NCBI GenBank assembly: GCA_018240985.1
Contig: JAFEER010000016.1
Span: 1-36,673, forward strand
Direction of reading: 5' to 3'
DNA from: Pseudomonadota bacterium
GTDB lineage: Bacteria > Pseudomonadota > Gammaproteobacteria > Burkholderiales > Burkholderiaceae_C
Length of the DNA: 36,673 nt
Part shown: positions 24,289-31,360 of the stretch, piece after piece
Layout of the letters: the number at the start of each line of letters is the position of its first letter
Position numbering within the stretch: position 1 is the first letter of the stretch
Notes under the pieces: generated by a model
Told to the model about the DNA's origin: nothing
Databases searched by the model: none
What the model saw: only the letters and a program-made list of their open reading frames with translations
Translations under genes and position numbers: made by a program

Positions 24289-25143
24289 TCAAGAATAATC
24301 GTTCAAAACCACCTGTGCCACGGGCGCGTAGCCATGGTTGAGCGGCCCATGGCCCCGGCCGGTGCGGACGTCGGCGCCGGCGGCAATGGCGCCCAGGATG
24401 TAGCGGCGCGCAGCCTGTACGGCCGCTGCCAGATCCAGGCCCAGCGCCAGCTGCGCAGCAATCGCCGACGACAGCGTGCAGCCCGTGCCATGGCCGTTGT
24501 GCGTGGCGATGCGCTGCGACGCCAGGCGGTGCTGCGCGCCGCCGGGCAGCGCCAGCAAGTCCACCACACGCTCGCCCGGCAGATGCCCGCCCTTTAGCAG
24601 CACGGCGCGCGCGCCCAGGGCCAGTAGTTCCTGCGCTGCCGCTGCCAACTCGTCCTCGTGTGTGACCTGGCGGCCCAGCAGCCAGCCGGCCTCGTCCAGA
24701 TTGGGCGTGACCAGCGCGGCCAGCGGAAACAGTTCGCGCACCAGGGTGCCCACGGTGTCCTCGGCGATCAGGCGGTCGCCGCTGGTGGCGACCATCACCG
24801 GATCCAGCACCACGTTGGGCAGGTTGTGGCGGCGGATGGCATCGGCCACCACCTGCACCACTTCGGGCGCGTGCAGCATGCCGATCTTCACGGCGTCCAC
24901 GCCGATGTCCTCGACCACGGCGTCGATCTGCGCGCGCAGGATGTCGGGCGGCACGCCATGGATGGCGTGCACGCCGCAGGTGTTCTGCGCCGTGATGGCG
25001 GTGATCGCCGTCATGCCGTAGCAGCCCAGGGCGCTGAAGGTCTTGAGGTCGGCCTGTATGCCGGCGCCGCCGCCGCTGTCTGAGCCGGCGATGGACAGTA
25101 CGCGGGCGTAGCGCCGCTGTGGCGTTGGAACGTCTTGAGTCAT
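24289..25143 (-). CDS. thiD: Hydroxymethylpyrimidine/phosphomethylpyrimidine kinase
   Basis: This 284-residue ribokinase-fold enzyme has VLSIAGSDSGGGAGIQADLKTFSALGCYGMTAITAITAQNT (about 14-55), VVLDPVMVATSGDRLI (about 120) and the anion-hole/catalytic motif HNGHGTGCTLSSAIAAQLALG (about 215-235). It phosphorylates HMP and HMP-P in thiamine synthesis. The ATG at 25143 precedes MTQDVPTPQRRYARVL; the eight upstream in-frame codons are not family-like. It lies 9.8 kb from thiO-thiS and on the opposite strand. No TPP riboswitch was seen before it. Confidence 0.94.
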   Translation of the reverse strand: MTQDVPTPQRRYARVLSIAGSDSGGGAGIQADLKTFSALGCYGMTAITAITAQNTCGVHAIHGVPPDILRAQIDAVVEDIGVDAVKIGMLHAPEVVQVVADAIRRHNLPNVVLDPVMVATSGDRLIAEDTVGTLVRELFPLAALVTPNLDEAGWLLGRQVTHEDELAAAAQELLALGARAVLLKGGHLPGERVVDLLALPGGAQHRLASQRIATHNGHGTGCTLSSAIAAQLALGLDLAAAVQAARRYILGAIAAGADVRTGRGHGPLNHGYAPVAQVVLNDYS

Positions 25144-25179
25144 GAGGAAAATTATGCGGCACGGCAAAGCCGATGGCGC

Positions 25180-25992
25180 TCATTTCTCGATCATGGCCAC
25201 ATGCGCCTGGATCTTGCCGTCCACGGCATGCGCACCAAACCTGCGCGCGAGCGCGTCGGCGGCGGCATCGGTCGCCTGCGCGAGCCGCGACCCGCCGCGC
25301 GCCTCGATTTCGTTGCGCAGCGGTGTCCCCTGGCAGTAGGCGATGGCGGGCTCGCGCGGCGATGGCGCGCGGCTGCGCGCCGCGACCGTGGCCCATTGCG
25401 GCGGCTGCGTGAAGCCGCCCGCGGCAAGATCCCGTTCGATCGCAGACCGGTCGTGGTAACCGTGCGGCGTGCGCGCCAGGAAGCGCGGCGGATCGGCTGG
25501 AAATACAGCCTCCAACGCGGCCGTGACGGTGTCCGCGAATTCATTCTCGGCGATGGCGTCCCAGACGTTGAAGAGGAAGGCGCCGCCGGGTGCGAGCACG
25601 CGGCGCGCCTCGGCGAATGCCTTGGCCTTGTCCGGGAAGAACATCGCGCCGAACTGGCACACGACGAGATCGAATTCGCCATCGGCAAAGGGCAGCGCCT
25701 GGGCATCGGCCTGCTGCCAACGCACGGGGCGCGCGGTACCGGCGGCCACCGCTTCATCCAGCATGGCCTGGTTCAGATCCGTCGCGACGATGGAAAGCCG
25801 GGCATGAGGCAGACTTGCCAATGCGCGCGTCACCACGCCGGTGCCCGCTGCCACTTCCAATACCCGCGGCCGATCCATCGCAGCGACCCGGCCCTTCAGG
25901 TCGGCCGCATAGGGCGCGAAGATCAGCGGCACCAGACTGGTCTGGTAGAGCCTGGCGATCGAACCCGAAAAAACCTTGTCGATGTGGGACAT
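25180..25992 (-). CDS. Class I SAM-dependent methyltransferase
   Basis: The protein has 270 residues. The SAM-binding motif is VLEVAAGTGVVTRALA (about 44-59), then IVATDLNQAMLDEA, then ADAQALPFADGEFDLVVCQFGAMFF and the post-motif VLAPGGAFLFNVWDA. This is the UbiE/Methyltransf_11 pattern, so the substrate is probably a small molecule, but it is not identifiable. It is on the same strand as thiD (36 bases before it) and as the cassette upstream, so it may be transcribed with either. The start has AGGGAGATACGC upstream. Confidence 0.85.
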   Translation of the reverse strand: MSHIDKVFSGSIARLYQTSLVPLIFAPYAADLKGRVAAMDRPRVLEVAAGTGVVTRALASLPHARLSIVATDLNQAMLDEAVAAGTARPVRWQQADAQALPFADGEFDLVVCQFGAMFFPDKAKAFAEARRVLAPGGAFLFNVWDAIAENEFADTVTAALEAVFPADPPRFLARTPHGYHDRSAIERDLAAGGFTQPPQWATVAARSRAPSPREPAIAYCQGTPLRNEIEARGGSRLAQATDAAADALARRFGAHAVDGKIQAHVAMIEK

Positions 25993-26143
25993 GCGTATCT
26001 CCCTGTCCCATCACCACGGTGCGCCCCGGCTCGATTGCGCCAACGCCGTGGCGCATACGGCACGATGGAAGGCTGGACAAGGCCACGGGATCGCCCGCGC
26101 GGTGCGGGCCTGCCGTGGCCTGTCTCGCCTCCATGGCGCCTGA

Positions 26144-27040
26144 TCACCGCACCCTCATGCCCGTGGGCGAAAAGCGGTAGCCGCAGAAGATGGTGTAAGG
26201 GCCTCGATTGCAGTTGGCGGGCGTGCGGGTCGTGCCGTTGATCAGCACGCCGGCGTTATCCACGTTGCGCGCCGCGGTTCCGCCGGGCTTGTGTCCCCAA
26301 AATCCCGCGGAGTGGCGGCGGTACCAGTGGTAATCGACCCCCGGCCATATGACAAGCGCCACATTCTTGTTGGAGCCGTTGCACACCGCCGTGCAGCCGT
26401 CCCAGTTGGCCGCATTGGCGACCTGCGGACACGCCATGACGGCATTGGGGTGACCCGAAATCCGCCCAGGCTGGGCGAACGTGTCCGAGCGGAAGTTCAT
26501 TGCATAGTTGTAGCAATTGTTTTTCGGCTGAACGGCGGGAACGTTCCAAAACCCTGGGTTGTAGGCGGTGTTGGCGATGATGCAGGCCAGCGCCGCAGCG
26601 CCAAGGTCTCTGTCCGATTCCTCTATCGCCTCCGCGGCCGGTTCCTCCTCGCGCAGCCCCTGCAGCTTGGACTCGACTTCCTCCTGCACCGCGCCAGCCA
26701 GAGCGTCGCCCACGGCATGGGCGCCGGTGGCCAGCAGCCATTTGACGGTGTCGTCGGTCTCGTCAAAGGTCAGCGCGCGATAGCCCGCCTGCAGCGCTTG
26801 AGCGCTCGGGTTCGCCATACCTCCGATGCGGAACGCCATGGGCACTACGGCGCCAGCGTCGGCATCCGTGGTCTGCGACACCACCAGCCCGCGAAAGCCC
26901 AGCGCATAGTCGTCTTCAACAACGTCGGCCGGAGTGAGCGCCCGTTGGGCGACGCGATCCACGAGTTCCTTCGCCTTCTTGTCCGAGAGCATCCATGAAG
27001 GGTTGCGACGGCCCGAAAAGATTTCCAAGGTCACAAGCAT
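26144..27040 (-). CDS. IFSGRxNPxW-domain protein with papain-like Cys/His signature
   Basis: The protein has 298 residues and no signal peptide. The N-terminal part has IFSGRRNPSWMLSD (7-20) and ALGFRGLVVSQ (46-56), shared with the next upstream gene. A charged helical linker (about 95-145) is followed by a Cys-rich C-terminal domain with NNCYNYAMNF (C176), TFAQPGRISG, DYHWYRRHSAGFWGHKPGG (H238) and NVDNAG (D261/N262). The order Cys-His-Asp/Asn fits a papain/NlpC-like amidase or protease fold; that is inference from motifs. Eight or more cysteines are present. I do not recognise a named family. It is the last gene of the candidate cassette; AAGGAGAACTGAA before the ATG is a good ribosome binding site. 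Confidence 0.7.
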   Translation of the reverse strand: MLVTLEIFSGRRNPSWMLSDKKAKELVDRVAQRALTPADVVEDDYALGFRGLVVSQTTDADAGAVVPMAFRIGGMANPSAQALQAGYRALTFDETDDTVKWLLATGAHAVGDALAGAVQEEVESKLQGLREEEPAAEAIEESDRDLGAAALACIIANTAYNPGFWNVPAVQPKNNCYNYAMNFRSDTFAQPGRISGHPNAVMACPQVANAANWDGCTAVCNGSNKNVALVIWPGVDYHWYRRHSAGFWGHKPGGTAARNVDNAGVLINGTTRTPANCNRGPYTIFCGYRFSPTGMRVR

Positions 27041-27116
27041 TTCAGTTCTCCTTCAGAAAACATCGAAGCACGGCGCCCCGACGATTCGATTCAAGGTGGC
27101 TACTGCCCCGGCAGCG

Positions 27117-27443
27117 TCAACGCGGCGGGATGCCGTCCAGGATCGCCGCCCAGCCATTGGCGCGCGCGCTGCGTTGCAGCCAGGCCTCGGCACCGCGTAT
27201 ATCGGCGAACGGCTGCGAGTCGATCTCCACCGTTCCAGCGAAAACCCGAACCGGCGCTGCCGCCACGCCTGCGGAACCGCAGCGGTAGACAAGAAAGCCG
27301 CGGTAGCCAAGTGGTTCGGGCTGGCCTTGCGTGGCAACCGGCAGGTCGGACAGCAGAGCCAGCAATTCGATCGTTTGCGCATCGTCGAGCCGCCAGGTCG
27401 GGTTCGGCCGACCACTGAAGATGTCAAGTTCTATCTGAACCAT
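27117..27443 (-). CDS. Small IFSGRxNPxW-domain protein
   Basis: The protein has 108 residues: MVQIELDIFSGRPNPTWRLDD (1-21), LGYRGFLVYR (45-54) and a C-terminal part ending AWLQRSARANGWAAILDGIPPR. The first 55 residues have the same two motifs, at the same spacing, as the neighbouring 298-residue protein, so the two share a domain. No family name is known to me. It is soluble and has no signal if the ATG at 27443 is used. A longer in-frame start at 27566 would add a hydrophobic, signal-like segment (LASLVFALLPLSTHGAG) and must be kept in mind: with it the protein could be exported. Confidence 0.7.
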   Translation of the reverse strand: MVQIELDIFSGRPNPTWRLDDAQTIELLALLSDLPVATQGQPEPLGYRGFLVYRCGSAGVAAAPVRVFAGTVEIDSQPFADIRGAEAWLQRSARANGWAAILDGIPPR

Positions 27444-27582
27444 TGGAACCCCTGGGTTGTGGCCCGCACCATGCGTGGACAAGGGCAGGAGGGCGAACAC
27501 CAAGCTTGCCAAGCCATTGGCCCAAAGCTGCCCGCGGCCGCCGGCGATCCGCCTGGAAGATGGCATATGTATGGTTCAGGCA

Positions 27583-28797
27583 CTACGGTGGCGATCCCAG
27601 TGCGTTTGGCAGGTAGCGCCGCTTGCGCCAATCGAACTCGAAGTAGTCGATCATCTGAACTGGCTTGCTGAAGGGCTCTTGCGGCCTGGGCACGGTGAAA
27701 TAGCGCCCGATGATCAACTTGTCGGTCAACTCGACGCGAAGAAAACCATGGTGGTCGTCGCAATAGCGCTCCAGCGTGACAGTCTCGCCAGACTTGTCCG
27801 TGAAGGCCACGGGCGTGATCATCGCCTGCCCATCGACCTTGATGATCGAATGCAGGTGGTGGTAGCCACCGGCGCCCGTCACGAGATAGGGCAGTTGTTC
27901 GCCATTGGCCAGGCTTTTCGTCAGTCGCTGGTAGTTGTGCACATGGCCGGCAAGCACCATGTCGGGCTGGCGCTTGGCGCTCAGGGTCGCCTGCTCCAGC
28001 ATGTGCTTCATCGGCGTGCTGCCCGAATGGTGGTCATCGGCGGAATAAATGGGGTGGTGCAAAGACACGAAAAGCGGCCGGTCGGTCGGCAGCGTCCGCA
28101 GTTGCTCTACCAGCCATTCGGTTTGCGGCGCCTTGATTTCACCGCCTTCGGGAACATTGCTGTAGAGGCCGACGAACGACGCCAGCGGCGTCAGCAAAGT
28201 CCAGTAGACATTCGGCTGAACCATCGCCGTGCGGTGCGAGTCGCCGGATTCGGGCATTTTCACCGGATGAGCCGCGCAGAAGTTTCTGACAAAGCCGTCC
28301 AGTGAATCGTCGCCTGGCAGATTCTCGCCATCGTGATTACCCGGCACGGCAAAGATCGCAGCAGGATAAAACTCGTAAGGGCGATAGAACTGGTTGTAAT
28401 ACCGTTTGATCTCGCCGTTGAAGTACACGCAATCGCCGCAGATGTACAAAAAAGCCGGCTTGTCGGCAAGCTTGGTTTTGCCATGAAAGTCGGCTTCCAT
28501 GCCTTTTGCGACCAGGGTTTGCGGCACGTCGTAGTTGATGCCGCCCATGTCGCCGTTCAGGTGGAAGACCAGCTTCTTGGCCGCGACGACCGCCTTGTAT
28601 TGCGCCGCCGGCACAATGGTCTTCAGGTCAAGTTGGAAAGGGGGTTTGCCGGTCGGCGGCGGCAAGTCGCGGAAATGCGTGTCCCGCTTCGGCGTCGTAT
28701 GCAGGCTGAAGGTTCCCGACGCGCTGGGGCGCGTGCGCCCGAAAACGTGATCGAATGACCGAGGCTCCGCGGGAGTGACTGATGACTTCTTGGCCAT
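27583..28797 (-). CDS. Purple-acid-phosphatase-like calcineurin-type phosphoesterase
   Basis: This 404-residue protein has the five metallophosphoesterase blocks in the purple-acid-phosphatase style: GDMGG (82-86), GDCVY (121-125), GNHD (153-156), SLHHPIYS (about 245-252) and GHVHNYQR (284-291). The Tyr of GDxxY is the residue that gives purple acid phosphatases their Fe(III) charge-transfer band. No signal peptide or lipobox is present, unusual for this group, most of which are secreted. The N-terminal 75 residues are unique. It belongs to the minus-strand cassette; substrate unknown (phosphomonoester, diester or nucleotide). Confidence 0.88.
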   Translation of the reverse strand: MAKKSSVTPAEPRSFDHVFGRTRPSASGTFSLHTTPKRDTHFRDLPPPTGKPPFQLDLKTIVPAAQYKAVVAAKKLVFHLNGDMGGINYDVPQTLVAKGMEADFHGKTKLADKPAFLYICGDCVYFNGEIKRYYNQFYRPYEFYPAAIFAVPGNHDGENLPGDDSLDGFVRNFCAAHPVKMPESGDSHRTAMVQPNVYWTLLTPLASFVGLYSNVPEGGEIKAPQTEWLVEQLRTLPTDRPLFVSLHHPIYSADDHHSGSTPMKHMLEQATLSAKRQPDMVLAGHVHNYQRLTKSLANGEQLPYLVTGAGGYHHLHSIIKVDGQAMITPVAFTDKSGETVTLERYCDDHHGFLRVELTDKLIIGRYFTVPRPQEPFSKPVQMIDYFEFDWRKRRYLPNALGSPP

Positions 28798-28871
28798 GCT
28801 GAGCTCCTAGTCCACGAACTTCGCTCTGCGGCAGCAGCCTGCAGAACTCGCCGCGCAACTGTGGTGGAAAT

Positions 28872-28900
28872 CCTAGCGCCGGCAGGTTCAAGGCGCTAGG
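28872..28900. repeat. 9-bp inverted repeat between the phosphoesterase and small-protein genes
   Basis: CCTAGCGCC and GGCGCTAGG form a perfect stem around an 11-base loop. No T-run follows on the transcribed strand, so it is not a classical terminator; it could process mRNA or bind a regulator. Confidence 0.5.
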
Positions 28901-28978
28901 ACAATCCCGCCATTCACTAGGACGATCTTGCGTCCACGGCAGCCCCTGCGGCCCTGGCGTCGCCAGGCGGGAGCAGAT

Positions 28979-29272
28979 TTAAAGCGCCCGAATGGGCGCG
29001 CCGCCGACAATGCGTGTCGGCAAGCCTTCGACGGTGGCTGGCAAATGCGCCCTGCCCCCCTTGGGCGTGTAGTGCAACACCACCACGCGTTGTCCGCTGG
29101 CGTCGCGTTCGATCCAGACGCCATCGACACCGGCAATGCCCATCAGCCTGTCAACGACCGCCTGGGGCAGCCTGTCGGCCGCAGCACCCGCCCCCCCGAC
29201 GGCCTGCCGCGTGACTGGCAGGGGGTCGGAAGCCAGGAAGTCTGTGGAACCGGGGGGCAGGCTGGTCGCCAT
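28979..29272 (-). CDS. Stand-alone homologue of the trypsin-like peptidase N-terminal domain
   Basis: The protein has 97 residues. The pattern LMGIAGVDGVWIERDASGQRVVVLHY...AHLPATVEGLPTRIVGGAPIRA follows the plan (I-x-GV-x-GV-x-I / VY / LP-x-x-x-x-G-x-P-x-R-x-V / G-x-I-x-A) found in the domain just before the catalytic part of bacterial NAL1-like peptidases. That domain is also present in the upstream gene. It may be a detached propeptide, inhibitor or targeting partner of the peptidase; this is inference. The ATG at 29272 has a GGAG at good spacing. The longer frame to 29323 starts nine bases past the peptidase stop and is less likely. Confidence 0.65.
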   Translation of the reverse strand: MATSLPPGSTDFLASDPLPVTRQAVGGAGAAADRLPQAVVDRLMGIAGVDGVWIERDASGQRVVVLHYTPKGGRAHLPATVEGLPTRIVGGAPIRAL

Positions 29273-29332
29273 GGCAACTCCAATCAGGCTGGCAAAGGCC
29301 GGTGAAAACGCGTGGAAAACCATTGTGAACCA

Positions 29333-30499
29333 TCAGGTCACCAGCTGCACGTCCAATGCCGCGAGCACGTTGACGATGGGGTTGCCGAAGGTCGTTCCGC
29401 CGCCGCCGGCGAACAGCAGCGCCACCGGCGCACGGCGCGCATCCCAGGTCCAGATCAATGAGCCCGAATCACCGCCGGCACTGAAAGTGCCGCCGGGCGT
29501 GCTGACCGCGATCTGGTTGACGAAGCGCGCCACGCGGCCGCCGCCGTAGTTGACGTTGATGGTGGCACCCACCGCCGTGACGCCGCCGCGCGTGAGCTGC
29601 GTCGTGCGTCCCGACTTGCCCACCTGCATGCCCAGGAACGCGGCCACCGGCGTGGAGCCGACGCGGAAGTAGTTGGTCACGCCACCCGAGATGTACATCA
29701 GCTCCTTGCGCACCAGGTTGGGCCAAGCCCAGCCGGTGGCGCAATCGACGACGTTCGCGGCACCTGCGGCGAAGTTGATGGGCACGAAGCGCTCCAGTAT
29801 CGCGATCCGGTCGGCCGGATTGACCCCGCCGTCGAACGGGCCGGGCTGCAGGATGTTGGCGCCCAGCGGCCCGGCGTTGGTATTGGCCAGCACATGGTTG
29901 TTGCTCAGCACCATCAGCCGGTTGTTACGCGGCGCGCTGCGCCCCCGCACCAGGCAGCCTAGCGTGCCCGCGGTGATGGCGAAGTGCCCGCAGCTGATGC
30001 CGCCCGGCGCCGGCCGCAGGCGCATGCGGTGCGGCTGCGCATCAATCACGCCGGTGTGCACGGCCCTGATCGGGAAGTCGCTGTCGGCAAGCGCCGATAC
30101 GCCGGCCACCGAGGCCAGGCGGGCGCGCAACTCGCCGCCGGATTCGGGCTCCAGCGTGTACACCTCCAGCACCGGATCGCCGGGCGAGCCGGCGGCCGAC
30201 AGGCCGTCGCCCAGGCCGACGCCCACGCCGGTGATATTGGCATCCTGCGCCGCCTGGGACTGGGCGCCTTCCGCCTCGTTGCTCAGGCTGTCGAGCAGCT
30301 TTTCCAGCTCCGACTTGACGGCCATGAGCTGGCTGTCAACGCCGGACAGGAACGCCTCTGTTTCAGCTTCGACTGCTTCCTTCTCCATCGCGCCTTCCGT
30401 ATTCGGCTCTTCGTAGCCGGAAAGATCGCTGGACGAGCTCTGCTGCCCGTCGTCCGTGCCGGGGGCCTGGAACTCGGTGTGGGTTTTCCTGGTTGCCAT
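29333..30499 (-). CDS. NAL1-like trypsin-fold serine peptidase
   Basis: The protein has 388 residues. A hydrophilic leader (1-40) and a coiled-coil-like acidic helix (41-85) precede a small alpha/beta domain (about 88-155) ending FPIRAVHTGVIDA. The catalytic domain then reads GISCGHFAITAGTLGCLVRG, VLSNNHVLA (His 202), NVVDCATGWAW (probable Asp 252) and GGDSGSLIW (Ser 345). This triad order and the SNNHVLA motif are those of the NAL1-type branch of trypsin-like peptidases. No signal peptide is seen, so it probably acts in the cytosol or is exported by another route. AAGGAGATCATC before the ATG is an excellent ribosome binding site. Confidence 0.82.
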   Translation of the reverse strand: MATRKTHTEFQAPGTDDGQQSSSSDLSGYEEPNTEGAMEKEAVEAETEAFLSGVDSQLMAVKSELEKLLDSLSNEAEGAQSQAAQDANITGVGVGLGDGLSAAGSPGDPVLEVYTLEPESGGELRARLASVAGVSALADSDFPIRAVHTGVIDAQPHRMRLRPAPGGISCGHFAITAGTLGCLVRGRSAPRNNRLMVLSNNHVLANTNAGPLGANILQPGPFDGGVNPADRIAILERFVPINFAAGAANVVDCATGWAWPNLVRKELMYISGGVTNYFRVGSTPVAAFLGMQVGKSGRTTQLTRGGVTAVGATINVNYGGGRVARFVNQIAVSTPGGTFSAGGDSGSLIWTWDARRAPVALLFAGGGGTTFGNPIVNVLAALDVQLVT

Positions 30500-30720
30500 G
30501 ATGATCTCCTTGGCAGGGCGTCAAGCCCCGAACTGAACAAACCAATATCTTCATGAAGCGCTGTTGCAGCGACTTCGCGCCAGGCTGGCTTTGCAACCAC
30601 CTGCCGGCCCCCACCCGAGAAACGCCATCCATTCCCGGGCTTCACCACGTTCAATGGGTCTGCATATGCATTGATTGCCTCCTTCACCTTGGGTTGCTCG
30701 GATCACAAAGGGCAGGCGGG

Positions 30721-30972
30721 CTATGCGCTGCGCCCGAAGATGCCCTGCCTGAGCAGGCCGGCTACGTCGCGGGCGTCCACCCACTGGACAGGGCGTGCCG
30801 CGGAGAATGGGTAGGCCATCCCCGTGATGGCGCCATGCACGACGATCGGCGCCGCGCCCAGATAACGCATGCGCGTGGGCGCACGCGCCATGGCACTGCC
30901 GCCCGGCCGCACCGCGCCAGCGCCTGCCTGGCTAGCTTTCAGTGCCATCCGCCCCTGACCGCAACACGACAT
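30721..30972 (-). CDS. Small MSCCGQ-type protein
   Basis: The protein has 83 residues. It starts MSCCGQGRMAL and carries MRYLGAAPIVVHGAITGMAYPFSAA...VDARDVAGLLRQGIFGRSA. I recall this layout (YxG-x-x-x-I-x-V-x-G-x-x-TG-x-x-Y-x-F ... VD-x-RD-x-x-x-LL) from small conserved hypothetical proteins next to DUF1360 genes and, in some genomes, in phage-like contexts; no function is established. The start overlaps the end of the DUF1360 gene by 41 bases in another frame, implying translational coupling. Confidence 0.65.
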   Translation of the reverse strand: MSCCGQGRMALKASQAGAGAVRPGGSAMARAPTRMRYLGAAPIVVHGAITGMAYPFSAARPVQWVDARDVAGLLRQGIFGRSA

Positions 30973-31306
30973 GATCGTTGTCCTCCGGAAATTCCAGCGC
31001 ATGCGCCGGCAGCTCGCGGCGCGCGGCGCCAATGCGCTCCAGTAGGCAGGCCGCGCCCGATAGCGCCAGCCAGGCCAGCACCCCCTCCACCAGCGACTGC
31101 GCCACGGCGATGGCAAAGGGCACGGCAATCCAGAGCGACAGGCACTGAAAGCAGTCCATCCAGCCGCCCAGCACGCTTGACCCCAGCTTCAGCCGCAGCC
31201 TCAGCACCAGCTCGGCCGGGCCGTCTTCCTCCGCGATCAAATGCGTCACCCGCCAAGTTCCAAGCGCCGCCAGCGCAAACGCAAACCATGGGTTGATGCT
31301 GTTCAC
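30932..31306 (-). CDS. DUF1360 family membrane protein
   Basis: This 124-residue protein has the DUF1360 signature: LAALGTWRVTHLIAEEDGPAELVLRLR (12-38), DCFQCLSLWIAVPFA (51-65) and LAWLALSGAACLLERIG (78-93). About three membrane helices are likely. The DCFQC cysteines may bind metal or form a disulfide. The GTG at 31306 is the only plausible start. Family function is unknown; the gene lies between the large Cys-rich protein and the MSCCGQ-type protein. Confidence 0.75.
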   Translation of the reverse strand: MNSINPWFAFALAALGTWRVTHLIAEEDGPAELVLRLRLKLGSSVLGGWMDCFQCLSLWIAVPFAIAVAQSLVEGVLAWLALSGAACLLERIGAARRELPAHALEFPEDNDHVVLRSGADGTES

Positions 31307-31360
31307 GGCCGTTACCCCGCGCGTTCACCGAGTGATTCAATGCTCGTCCTTTCATCTCGG

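Noticed and set aside
23783-24298. Short open frames in the repeat blocks downstream of thiD
   Set aside because: They encode only repeat-derived peptides (APASCRHRRASVA) that recur at each repeat copy.
23621-25396. 591-residue open frame antisense/out of frame across thiD and repeats
   Set aside because: It translates repeats and thiD in the wrong frame.
30283-30687. 134-residue minus-strand frame upstream of the peptidase
   Set aside because: It runs out of frame into the peptidase gene, and its own first part has no motif.
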